A DNA stretch of 59,072 nucleotides from an uncultured Gemmiger sp. (GTDB lineage: Bacteria; Bacillota; Clostridia; Oscillospirales; Ruminococcaceae). The notes under the pieces were generated by a model. That model ran no database searches and was not told the origin of the DNA. It worked only from the letters and a program-made list of their open reading frames with translations. The stretch spans positions 1-59,072 of the forward strand of contig CALXIA010000009.1 of assembly GCA_944388245.1 (NCBI GenBank), given 5' to 3'. Positions 43,321-51,652 of this stretch are shown here, one piece after another; within the stretch, counting starts at the first letter, position 1, and the number at the start of each line of letters is the position of its first letter. The translations under genes and the position numbers were made by a program.

Positions 43321-43368
43321 AGCACCATGTTTTATCCCCGGCCTTGCCGGGCAAAGGAGGGTCGTCCC

Positions 43369-44244
43369 ATGCGCCATACCATGCGCCATGTGAGCCTGTT
43401 TGTCTGCATCCTGCTGCTGGCGGGCGCCGCCGCCCTGATCGGTTCCCGCGGGCAGAGCCTTACCAACGAGGAACTGGCCCCGCTGCAGGTCACCTGCTTT
43501 GCGCTGGAACAGGGCCAGGCCACCCTGATCCAGTGCGGCGGCCACGCGGTGCTGCTGGACGCGGGCAGCGCCGAGGCAGCGCCCGCCCTGCTGCAAAAGC
43601 TGGCCGAGCGCCAGGTCACCCAACTGGACGCGCTGGTACTCAGCTATTTTTCGCCGCTGCGGATGGGGGGCGCGGTCCAGGTGCTGCGCAGCCTTCCCAC
43701 CCAGGTGGTCTACGCGCCGGACTACGACCCGCCCGCCGACCATCAGGAGGACTGCCGCCAGCTGCGGCAAGTCATAGAAGAGGCGGGCATCCCGGTGCAG
43801 CTGCCCGATGAGGAGGGGGATACCCTGGCGCTGGGGGACGCCCAGCTGACCCTGGAACGGCCCTTGCAGGGCCATTATGAGGCCACCGAAGGGGACTACG
43901 CCCTGGCCGCCAGCCTGGAACACGGGGTCTTTTCCTTCCTCTTCCCCAGCGACGCGGGGGAACAGCGGATCGGGGAGCTGATGGCCCAGCTTCCCTTGAG
44001 CCACACGGTGCTGGTTCTGCCGGAACAGGGCGCCGTGCGGGAGAACACCGAGGCGTTTCTGCGGGCGGTGAATCCGGAGATCGCGGTGCTCACCGGCGAT
44101 GAGCCGCCTAGCCAGGATCTGCTGGACCTGCTACAGGGCATGGAGGATCTGGCCTTGCGGGAGCTGTTTTGCACCGCCGACGGGGACCTGACCTTTACCA
44201 GCAACGGTCTGGACGAACTTACCGCCGTCCAGGCGGAAAACTGA
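43369..44244 (+). CDS. secreted metallo-beta-lactamase-fold protein without the metal motif, 291 aa
   Basis: N-terminal signal/anchor (residues 8-25), then a domain resembling the C-terminal MBL part of ComEC: VTCFALEQGQATLIQCGGHAVLLDAG, the stretch DALVLSYFSPLRMGGAVQVLRSLPTQVVYAPD, and SFLFPSDAGEQRIGEL. In active relatives the segment after ALVL reads T-H-x-H-x-D-H-x-G-G; here it is SYFSPLRMGG, so both metal histidines and the Asp are gone. Probably catalytically dead or repurposed. Start after AAAGGAGGG. Confidence 0.72.
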   Translation: MRHTMRHVSLFVCILLLAGAAALIGSRGQSLTNEELAPLQVTCFALEQGQATLIQCGGHAVLLDAGSAEAAPALLQKLAERQVTQLDALVLSYFSPLRMGGAVQVLRSLPTQVVYAPDYDPPADHQEDCRQLRQVIEEAGIPVQLPDEEGDTLALGDAQLTLERPLQGHYEATEGDYALAASLEHGVFSFLFPSDAGEQRIGELMAQLPLSHTVLVLPEQGAVRENTEAFLRAVNPEIAVLTGDEPPSQDLLDLLQGMEDLALRELFCTADGDLTFTSNGLDELTAVQAEN

Positions 44245-44255
44245 ATCCATAAAAA

Positions 44256-44301
44256 ACGCGCCGGGCGGCGGTCATCCCATGGGGACCGCCGCCCGGCGCG
44301 T
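44256..44301. terminator. bidirectional terminator between the MBL-fold and flippase genes
   Basis: ACGCGCCGGGCGGCGGTC and its exact complement, with AAAAAA on one side (T run for the minus strand) and TTCTGTCTT on the other. Confidence 0.85.
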
Positions 44302-44311
44302 TCTGTCTTGC

Positions 44312-45739
44312 TTATCGGGCCGGCTTCTTTCTGCCGGGCAGCCGCAGACCCACCAGCCGGGTCAGGCTCCACACCCCTTTGAAGTTGAACAGGATCACCA
44401 GCAGGGTGAGCAGGGTGGTCCAGACCGGCCATCCGGCGGGCTGTGCCAGCATGACGGCCGCCTCCACCAGCAGCAGCAGGGTATTGGCGTACAGGCGGGT
44501 CAGGCTGAAATCCACCCGCAGCAGGCCCCGGGTGTTCACCGCCCGCAGCGCGAACACCAGCACATAACTCAGGAAACTGGCCACCGTGGCGCCGTTGGGC
44601 CCCATCACCGGGATCATGAGCCCGTTCATCACACAGTTGGCCAAAGCGCCGGCCAGCATGGTGTACAGGCTCAGAGTGCTGCGCTTTTCCACCACATAGA
44701 TGGTGTTGAGGAACTGGTTGAAGCAGCTGAACACGGTGGCGATGGCCAGCATCGGCACAAACTGCCAGGCCTCGTAGAAGTTGGAGCGGAAGAGCAGCAT
44801 CAGCGGGCGGCACAGCCAGATGATGCCCGCCCCGCAGCAGAACATGACCGCCTGGTACACCCCGAACACCCGGCTGAAAAAGGCCTCCCGGCGGCTGCGC
44901 TCGGTCACCGCCGACAGCTGCCAGGCCTCGTAGAAGATGGTGCCCAGGGTGGTGAGGATGGTGGGCAGAAAATAGCCGGTGCCCAAAAGGCCGGACCAGT
45001 AGGTGCCCTCGTCCCCCATCATGCCGGCCACAAAGAACAGGTCGCTGGCGTTGATGATCCAGAAGCTGATCTGGGCGGGGATCATGGGCAGCGCGTACCG
45101 CAGCATCCCCCGCCACAGCCGCCGGTTCAGGTGCTGGAAATCCAGATACCGCCACAGCCCCGCGGCGCAGAACACAAACAGGGTGCTGCACCCGTCGCCG
45201 CAGATGATGGCCAGCAGATAGCCGGTGGCCCCCAGGGGCTTCACCACCAGAAACAGGATATAGAACAGCAGGGTGGCGCCGGTGCACAGGATGCCGTCGA
45301 TGGCCACCAGCCGGTTCAGCTGCCGGCTGCGCACGAACTGGGTGCAGAGGGTGCGCAGGCAGCTGACCAGCACATACACATACAGCAGCGCCGCGTAGTC
45401 CGAAAAGACCGGCAGCAGCCGGATGATCGGGTAGGCCAGCAGCATGATCACAAACCCCAGCAGGATGGTCACCAGACCGTTGGTGAACACCTGCCGCTTG
45501 TTGTTGGCCCGGTCCAGCCCGAACCGGATCACCGCGAAGCTGGTGCCCAGGCTGACCAGCGGGATCAGCAGATTGGCGCACTGGCTGGTGAGTTTGGTGA
45601 TGCCCACCTCCTGCACCTCTTTCATGGCGTAGGTCAAAAAGGGCTGGATGAACAAACTCAGCAGCTTGGAAGAAAAATTGCTGATGGCGAAGATGACCGT
45701 GTTCCCCGCCAGTTTTTTGTATCGGTTTTGCTCGGCCAA
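44312..45739 (-). CDS. polysaccharide flippase (Wzx/MATE-like), 475 aa
   Basis: About 12 to 14 membrane segments. The start KKLAGNTVIFAISNFSSKLLSLFIQPFLT is typical of Wzx/RfbX oligosaccharide exporters, with the mid-protein LWRGMLRYALPMIPAQISFWIINASDLFFV. TTG start at 45739, 9 bases after AAGGAGG. It would move lipid-linked glycan outwards; no glycosyltransferase cluster surrounds it, although the GT2/GT-C pair lies 6 kb away. Confidence 0.85.
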   Translation of the reverse strand: MAEQNRYKKLAGNTVIFAISNFSSKLLSLFIQPFLTYAMKEVQEVGITKLTSQCANLLIPLVSLGTSFAVIRFGLDRANNKRQVFTNGLVTILLGFVIMLLAYPIIRLLPVFSDYAALLYVYVLVSCLRTLCTQFVRSRQLNRLVAIDGILCTGATLLFYILFLVVKPLGATGYLLAIICGDGCSTLFVFCAAGLWRYLDFQHLNRRLWRGMLRYALPMIPAQISFWIINASDLFFVAGMMGDEGTYWSGLLGTGYFLPTILTTLGTIFYEAWQLSAVTERSRREAFFSRVFGVYQAVMFCCGAGIIWLCRPLMLLFRSNFYEAWQFVPMLAIATVFSCFNQFLNTIYVVEKRSTLSLYTMLAGALANCVMNGLMIPVMGPNGATVASFLSYVLVFALRAVNTRGLLRVDFSLTRLYANTLLLLVEAAVMLAQPAGWPVWTTLLTLLVILFNFKGVWSLTRLVGLRLPGRKKPAR

Positions 45740-45783
45740 AGCGCCGCCTCCTTCTTATTTATAAGGGAACCACGGCAAACCGC

Positions 45784-46335
45784 CTATCCGCGCAGACGGG
45801 CCCGGCGCGCCTTCCAGTCCGGCATATAGCGGGCCACCAGCGCCCAGAAATGGGGCTGATGGTCCGGCCAGACAAAGTGGCAATACTCGTGCAGCAGTAC
45901 ATAGTCGATCAGTTCCGGCTCCCGGGCGGCCAGCCGCAGCGCCAGGGTGATCCGGTTTTTTCCGGGATCGCACACCCCCCAGCGGCTGCGCATATCCCGC
46001 ACCCGCAGCTCCGGCGGGGCGGGGCGGATCGCCGCGAACAGCGGCCAGATCCGGGCGCTGGAGGCGGCGAACAGGGCCAGGGCGGTCTCCTTGTCCGGCA
46101 CCGGCCGGGCTGCCTCGTCGGCGGCCCGGCGGGCCTGTTTGCGGCGGGCGTCCTCGATCCACTCCGCCCGGCTGGCCACAAACTCGTCCACCCGGGAAAC
46201 CGAAGCGCGGGCCGGGGCGCTCACCGCCACCGTGCCGTCCGCCCGCACCCGCAGGTTGATGTTGCGCACCCGCTTGCGGGTCAGTTCATACCGTACCCCG
46301 CCGGCGCTGCGGCATTGTGTTACCTGCTCCTTCAT
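45784..46335 (-). CDS. YgjP-like (M48/DUF45) zinc metallopeptidase, 183 aa
   Basis: The zinc motif HEYCHFVWPDHQPHFW contains HExxH and the downstream His typical of DUF45 (SprT/YgjP-like). The preceding RSRWGVCD matches the family's SRWGSC. The N-terminal half carries the beta-rich VRNINLRVRADGTVAVSAPA. ATG 46335 is near a GGGGG-type site; an extended -10 (TACAAT at 46359-46364 on the minus strand) leaves only a short leader. Substrate unknown. Confidence 0.82.
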   Translation of the reverse strand: MKEQVTQCRSAGGVRYELTRKRVRNINLRVRADGTVAVSAPARASVSRVDEFVASRAEWIEDARRKQARRAADEAARPVPDKETALALFAASSARIWPLFAAIRPAPPELRVRDMRSRWGVCDPGKNRITLALRLAAREPELIDYVLLHEYCHFVWPDHQPHFWALVARYMPDWKARRARLRG

Positions 46336-46475
46336 CCGCCGCGCCCCCTTTTTCGTGTATTGTACCACAATTCCCCCGCGCAAACAAGGAACGCCGGGCC
46401 GGGCGTTTCTTGAAATCTTGGCACTGTGCTACAGTTTCGCCAAAATTCCACACAAAATGTTGGCAGGCGAGCTTC

Positions 46476-46505
46476 TTGACACTGCACTATATATGGTGGC
46501 ATAAT
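46476..46505 (+). promoter_or_regulatory. nrdD promoter with NrdR box in the spacer
   Basis: TTGACA (46476-46481), 18-base spacer, CATAAT (46500-46505). The spacer holds GCACTATATATGGTGG (46484-46499), 13 of 16 matches to the NrdR box ACACTATATATAGTGT. NrdR bound here would block polymerase. A weaker box-like sequence lies at 46524-46539. Confidence 0.75.
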
Positions 46506-46593
46506 AGAAATCGACAACGAAAAACACAAGATATGGATTCGTCACCGCTCCTTGGCCGGAGTCGGGCCGAAACCGTAGGCAAGGAGAGACGCC

Positions 46594-48885
46594 ATGATCA
46601 CAAGCATTATGAAACGCGACGGCCGGGTGGTGTTGTACGACGCGGGCAAGATCGCGTCGGCCATTCTGAAGGCCCTGGAGGCCGCCGGCGAGGGGGACGC
46701 GGCCGAGGCGGCCCGGGTCGCCAACCGGGTGGAGCGGGAACTGGCGCTGGAGTGCGGCTCCGGCACCCCCCGCATCGAGCAGATCCAGGACCTGGTGGAG
46801 CGGCAACTGATGGAATGCGGCCACGACGAAGCGGCCAAGCGGTACATCCTGTACCGGGCCAACCGCACCCGCATCCGGGAGGCCAACTCCCAGCTGATGA
46901 AGACCATCGACGAGATCACCAACGTGGACGCCCGGCTGTCCGACATGAAGCGGGACAACGCCAACATCGACGGCAACACCGCCATGGGCAGCATGCTGCA
47001 GATCGGCACCGCCGGGGCCAAGGCCTACAACGCGGCCTATCTGCTCACGCCGGAGCAGGCCAAGGCCCACCGGGAGGGCGATATCCACATCCACGATTTC
47101 GACTTCTACTCCCTGACCACCACCTGCACCCAGATCGACATTCTGCGGCTGTTCCACGGGGGCTTCTCCACCGGGCACGGATTTTTGCGGGAGCCCAACA
47201 GCATCGGCAGCTACGCGGCGCTGGCGGCCATCGCGATCCAGTCCAACCAGAACGACCAGCACGGCGGCCAGAGCATCCCGAACTTTGACTACGGCATGGC
47301 CGAGGGGGTGGCCAAGACCTTCGCCAAGGCCTATGTGACCAAGCTGACCGAGAGCGTTGAGGATATCCTGGACAGCGAAGACGAGAGCGACGCCGCCCGC
47401 GCCGCCGTGACCGAGGCCGCCCAGGCCACCGGCCACACCGCCCGCCTGGGCGAGGGGGCCAGCGAGGCGGAGTTCGACCGGCTCGCGGCCGAATCCCTGG
47501 CCCGGGCCACCCGTCTGGACGGCGGGACCGCGGCCCGTCTGGTGGCCACCGCCCGCCGCCGGGCCTGGAAGCAGACCGACCGGGAGACCTACCAGGCGAT
47601 GGAGGGCTTTGTGCACAACCTGAACACCATGCACAGCCGGGCGGGCGCCCAGACCCCCTTCAGCAGCATCAACTACGGCACCGACACCAGCCCCGAGGGC
47701 CGCATGGTCATCCGGAATATCCTGATGGCGGAGGACGCGGGCCTGGGCTTTGGCGAGACCCCCATCTTCCCCATCCACATCTTCAAGGTGAAGGAAGGGG
47801 TCAACTACAACGAGGGGGACCCGAACTACGACCTGTTCCAGCTGAGCATGAAGGTCAGCGCCAAGCGGCTGTTCCCGAACTACGTGTTCCTGGACGCGCC
47901 CTTCAACCTACAGTACTACAAGCCCGGCCATCCCGAGACCGAGGTGGCCACCATGGGCTGCCGCACCCGGGTGATGGGCAACGTCTACGACCCCTCCCGG
48001 CAGATCGCCTACAGCCGGGGCAACCTGAGTTTCACTTCCATCAACCTGCCCCGGCTGGCCATCGAGGCCCACGGGGACGAGGCGAAGTTCTACGCCTCCC
48101 TGGACGAGATGATGGAGCTGGTGGCCCGGCAGCTGCTGGACCGGTTTGAGATCCAGGCGGCCAAGCGGGTGTACAACTACCCGTTCCTGATGGGGCAGGG
48201 CATCTGGCTGGACAGCGACCAGCTGGGCCCCGCCGACGAGGTGCGGGAGGTGCTCAAGCACGGCACCCTGTCCATCGGGTTCATCGGCCTGGCCGAGACC
48301 CTGACCGCCCTGTACGGCCACCACCACGGCGAGAGCGACGAGATGCAGAAAAAGGGCCTGGAGATCGTGGGCCACATGCGCCAGTTCTGCGACGACAAGA
48401 GCCAGGCCATGAAGCTGAACTTCACCCTGCTGGCCACCCCGGCGGAGGGGCTGTCCGGCCGGTTCACCCGGATGGACCAGAAGCGCTACGGCTCGATCCC
48501 CGGCGTGACCGACCGGGAATACTACACCAACAGCTTCCACATCCCGGTGTGGTATCCCATCTCGGCCTATGACAAGATCCAGAAGGAGGCCCCCTACCAC
48601 GCCCTGACCAACGCGGGCCACATCAGCTATGTGGAGCTGGACGGGGACACTGCCCACAACCTGGAAGCCTTTGAGAGCGTGGTGCGCTGCATGCACGACG
48701 CGGGGGTGGGCTACGGCAGCATCAACCACCCGGTGGACCGGGACCCGGTGTGCGGCTATGTGGGGGTGATCGGGGACGTGTGCCCCCGGTGCGGCCGCCG
48801 CAGCGGCGAGGCCCTGTCGCCGGAAAAGCTGGCGGAACTGCGCAAGAAGTTCCCCGGCGTTCCCAGTTTCTGCGGCTGCGAATAA
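46594..48885 (+). CDS. nrdD: anaerobic (class III) ribonucleoside-triphosphate reductase, large part, 763 aa
   Basis: N-terminal ATP-cone (residues 1-90, SIMKRDGRVVLYDAGKIASA), then the ten-stranded barrel with the active-site Cys in MGCRTRVMGN (Cys456). The C-terminus has a zinc-ribbon-like DPVCGYVGVIGDVCPRCGRR (Cys720, 730, 733; the usual first Cys is Asp717) and ends SFCGCE. The expected glycyl-radical tail (RRxxGYLx...NxxKxxExxxRVKH) is missing and is encoded as the next gene. Makes dNTPs under anaerobic conditions. Start after AAGGAG. Confidence 0.93.
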   Translation: MITSIMKRDGRVVLYDAGKIASAILKALEAAGEGDAAEAARVANRVERELALECGSGTPRIEQIQDLVERQLMECGHDEAAKRYILYRANRTRIREANSQLMKTIDEITNVDARLSDMKRDNANIDGNTAMGSMLQIGTAGAKAYNAAYLLTPEQAKAHREGDIHIHDFDFYSLTTTCTQIDILRLFHGGFSTGHGFLREPNSIGSYAALAAIAIQSNQNDQHGGQSIPNFDYGMAEGVAKTFAKAYVTKLTESVEDILDSEDESDAARAAVTEAAQATGHTARLGEGASEAEFDRLAAESLARATRLDGGTAARLVATARRRAWKQTDRETYQAMEGFVHNLNTMHSRAGAQTPFSSINYGTDTSPEGRMVIRNILMAEDAGLGFGETPIFPIHIFKVKEGVNYNEGDPNYDLFQLSMKVSAKRLFPNYVFLDAPFNLQYYKPGHPETEVATMGCRTRVMGNVYDPSRQIAYSRGNLSFTSINLPRLAIEAHGDEAKFYASLDEMMELVARQLLDRFEIQAAKRVYNYPFLMGQGIWLDSDQLGPADEVREVLKHGTLSIGFIGLAETLTALYGHHHGESDEMQKKGLEIVGHMRQFCDDKSQAMKLNFTLLATPAEGLSGRFTRMDQKRYGSIPGVTDREYYTNSFHIPVWYPISAYDKIQKEAPYHALTNAGHISYVELDGDTAHNLEAFESVVRCMHDAGVGYGSINHPVDRDPVCGYVGVIGDVCPRCGRRSGEALSPEKLAELRKKFPGVPSFCGCE

Positions 48886-48972
48886 GGGTTGCCGCCGCAA
48901 CATCCCCTTTGCCATCTCCCCTGCTATACTAGGCGGGAAGAAAACGAATCATACCTACAGGAGGAAGAGAAA

Positions 48973-49119
48973 ATGTCTGCTATGCAAAAACAGTCGGTCG
49001 TGGGCAAGGACGTGCCCTTTGAGCGCATCCGTCGGATCACCGGGTATCTGGTGGGCACCATGGACAAGTGGAACGACGCCAAGAAGGCGGAAGAGCGCGA
49101 CCGCGTGAAGCATCTGTAA
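48973..49119 (+). CDS. separate 48-aa glycyl-radical domain of NrdD
   Basis: Residues 20-48 (RRITGYLVGTMDKWNDAKKA, then EERDRVKHL) align with the C-terminus of single-chain NrdD, e.g. E. coli RRVCGYLG...NAGKQEEVKRRVKHL. Gly24 is the expected radical site. It has its own ribosome site (AGGAGG) and a TATACT -10-like box upstream, is in the same frame as nrdD but 87 bases after its stop, and is followed 3 bases later by the activase. It must pair with NrdD like YfiD pairs with pyruvate formate-lyase, but as the only glycyl domain. Confidence 0.82.
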   Translation: MSAMQKQSVVGKDVPFERIRRITGYLVGTMDKWNDAKKAEERDRVKHL

Positions 49120-49122
49120 GCC

Positions 49123-49629
49123 ATGCGGATCGCAGGACTGGCCCGCGACAGCATCGTGGACGGCCCCGGGCTGCGGCTGACGGTGTTTTTCCAGGGCTGC
49201 CATCATCATTGCCCGGGCTGCCAGAACCCGGCCACCTGGCCCTTTGAGGGGGGCGAGGCGTACACGGTGGAGCAGTTGGTGGCCCAGGCAAAGCAGAGCC
49301 CGCTCTGCCGGGGTGTGACCCTCTCGGGCGGCGAGCCCTTCGACCAGGCCGCCGAGGCGGCGGCCCTGGCGGCGGCGCTGAAGGCCGCGGGCTATGAGGT
49401 GGCCGCCTATACCGGCTTTACCTTTGAGCAGCTGCTGACGGGCGACGAGGCCCGCCGGGCGCTGCTGGAGCAGCTGGACGTGCTGGTGGACGGGCCCTTT
49501 GTGCAGGAAGAGATGAGCCTGGAGCTGCGCTTTCGCGGCAGCCGCAACCAGCGCATCCTGGACGTGCCCGCCAGCCTGGCCGCCGGCAGCGCCGTCTGGG
49601 TCACCGCCCCCCGCTGGGTGGGCGAATGA
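49123..49629 (+). CDS. nrdG: anaerobic ribonucleotide reductase activating enzyme, 168 aa
   Basis: Radical SAM activase: the 4Fe-4S motif CHHHCPGC (CxxxCxxC), IVDGPGLRLTVFFQGC, TLSGGEPFDQ (GGE for SAM), and the late DVLVDGPF and FRGSRNQRILDV. It installs the glycyl radical on the 48-aa protein encoded immediately upstream. Start ATG 49123, 3 bases after that gene's stop. Confidence 0.94.
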   Translation: MRIAGLARDSIVDGPGLRLTVFFQGCHHHCPGCQNPATWPFEGGEAYTVEQLVAQAKQSPLCRGVTLSGGEPFDQAAEAAALAAALKAAGYEVAAYTGFTFEQLLTGDEARRALLEQLDVLVDGPFVQEEMSLELRFRGSRNQRILDVPASLAAGSAVWVTAPRWVGE

Positions 49630-49675
49630 CGGGCTTGGCGGATTCTGGGGGAACAGGACCCGTCCCCCCGGCGCT

Positions 49676-49860
49676 GCGGGCGCAACAAGGATGCGCCCGC
49701 CCGGCTACGCCGACCGCGCTGCCGGTCCAAAGCCCCACCGGGGCTTTGGCTGCTTTGCAGACCCGGCCCCCCGGAAATCGAGGGCCCAATACTTGGCCCT
49801 CAAGATAGCGTATAAAAACCAAGGCCGGTGCGTACACGGATCACGCACCGGCCTTGGTTT
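49676..49860 (+). other. multi-hairpin 3' region of the nrd unit, ending in a terminator
   Basis: Between the nrdG stop (49629) and the pseudogene (ends 49914) there is no gene. It holds hairpins GCGGGCGC/GCGCCCGC (49676-49700), AAAGCCCC/GGGGCTTT (49729-49747), GAGGGCC/GGCCCTC (49780-49801), then a bidirectional terminator AAACCAAGGCCGGTGCGT with its complement (49816-49860). Confidence 0.6.
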
Positions 49861-49913
49861 GTTCTCAATGTCAGGGGGCAGGGGGATTATCTCCCCTGTC
49901 GGCTCAACTCCGC

Positions 49914-51481
49914 TCAGCCCATCACGGCCGCGGCGGCGTTGGCACCGGCCAGCCGGCCGGAGGTGAAGGCAAAGCCCTGATCCACGCCGCCGTAGGTGAC
50001 GTAGGGCTTCTTCTCGCTGTACAGCACGCCGGAGCAGTCCAGGCCGGCGGCATAGACGTTGTCCATGACCGAGCCGTTCTCCAGCAGCACCTGAAGCTGT
50101 TCGTTCACGTCCAGGGCGGCGCAGGTGCTGTAGCAGTAGTTGCGCATGGTGATCATGTAGTAGGGGCCGTCGCCGGCGATGGGGGCCAGGTAGGCGGCGT
50201 CCTTGCCGAACGCCTCGTCCACACCGGCCTCACAGGCGGCGTTGTAGTCGGCCACGGTCTGTTCCAGCACCGCCGGGTCCATGCCCAGCTGCCGGGCCAG
50301 GTCAGCCAGGGTGTCGGCCTTATACACGTAACCGGCCTCCACCGCCGCGTCCATGACCTCGGTGGCATTCGTGATGGGGGTGCCTTCCGGCGCCCAGCCG
50401 CAGGCACCCAGGTTCACCGTCTGCATGTAGGCGGGCTGGGTGCGGATGCCTCGCTGCTCCACCTCTTTGATCTGGGCGTCGGAGTAGAGGGTGTAGAAGG
50501 TCGGGCCGGACATCCAGCCGTTGAAGCCCACGTTCTGCTCGTTGGTGAACCGCTCGCCCTTGGTGTTCACTGCCAGGCTGTCGGGGGCGTTGCCCAGATA
50601 GTTGGGCAGATCGCCCTCGGTCCAGACGGTGTTCTTGTTGGTCTGGGCGCAGTAGGTGTCCAGTTCATGATACTCGAACTGGGTCAGGAAGTCGGCCGCG
50701 CCGGTGATGTGCACCGCCGGGCACATGCCGATGCTGTAGGTGCCCGCGCCGTCGTCGATGGCCGCCTGGATCATGGCGCCGTCGTTCTGGCGCATGCCCA
50801 CCATGCTCCACTCCCCGGACAGCGGGTAGTACTCATCGCTCAGGTACTCCTCTTCCATCTGCGCGTTGGCGCCGAATCCGCCGGTGGCCAGGATGATGGC
50901 GTCGGCGTAGATCTCATACTCGGTACCGTCGTTGGTGTTGCGGGCCTTTACGCCCACCGTCTTGCCGTTCTCGTCCTGGATGAAGTCGTAGGCGGCGGTC
51001 TCCAGCTGGTATTTGCCGCCCATCTCGGTGTATTTCTCGATGCAGTTGTCAAAGAAGGCGATGTTGTGCTGCCGGCGCACGGTCATGCCCTCGGCCGCCG
51101 GCGCGTAGGAGAAGAGCACGACGTTGGAATCCCCCTCGGTCAGGCCGCCGGTGGGCTGCTCCAGCTCCATGCCGTAGTCGTAGCGCCGGCCACCGCGTCC
51201 ACCTCCACGCTGCCCGCCTCCTTCATGGCCGCCTGCAGGGTGGGGATCGCTTTGCCGCCCACATCCGGGGTCTCGCTGTCGCCGGTGACGGCTACATCGG
51301 TCAGATTGCCCTCGGCGTCCACGGTCAGGGTCACCGACACCTCGCCGCCAAATCCCGCCGCCGTGCCGGTGGCGGTGCGGGCCTCGCCGCTGCCGCCGCT
51401 CTGGGCCGCGCCGCAGCTGGCCAGCATGGCCGCGCAGAGTACCACGCTCAGCATCCGGGAGAAAATATTTGCATGTTTCAC
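49914..51481 (-). pseudogene. flavin reductase lipoprotein gene with internal deletion and frameshift
   Basis: Relative of the 5322 gene. The first part (GTG 51481, 113 codons to 51140) gives a signal peptide with lipobox (Cys23) and an FMN-binding domain to the motif DAVAGAT. There the sequence jumps into the middle of the FAD domain in another frame, which stays open to 49914 (RYDYGMELEQPTGG onward, ATGGFGAN, GAC-rich tail, GVDQGFAFTSGRLAGANAA). Roughly 190 residues, including the GxGxxG FAD site, are missing. The junction lies near 51170-51190. Confidence 0.85.
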
Positions 51482-51595
51482 GTTTCTTCCTCCTTGTTTT
51501 GATTCCGCTCTTTGCGATCGTCACAATTCTAACACTCTTTTCCCGCCGGCTGAATCAACTCTTTGTTACGCATTTGACAACATCTGGTTGGCCGA

Positions 51596-51624
51596 TTGAC
51601 AGCGGTTTTGCGCCATGTTAGACT
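51596..51624 (+). promoter_or_regulatory. promoter of the LysR gene
   Basis: Perfect TTGACA (51596-51601), 17-base spacer, TAGACT (51619-51624). The 171-bp divergent region (51482-51652) also contains a TAGAAT on the minus strand near 51527 for the reductase, without a well-placed -35, as expected for a LysR-activated gene. Confidence 0.75.
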
Positions 51625-51652
51625 GAAAACGATTTGGAAAGGAGGCCCGGCC

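Noticed and set aside
48742-48765. VCGYVG in NrdD as the glycyl-radical site
   Set aside because: It is embedded in a Cys-rich zinc ribbon (CGYVG...CPRCG), lacks the preceding Arg pair and the NxxKxxExxxRVKH helix, all of which are present in the 48-aa protein.
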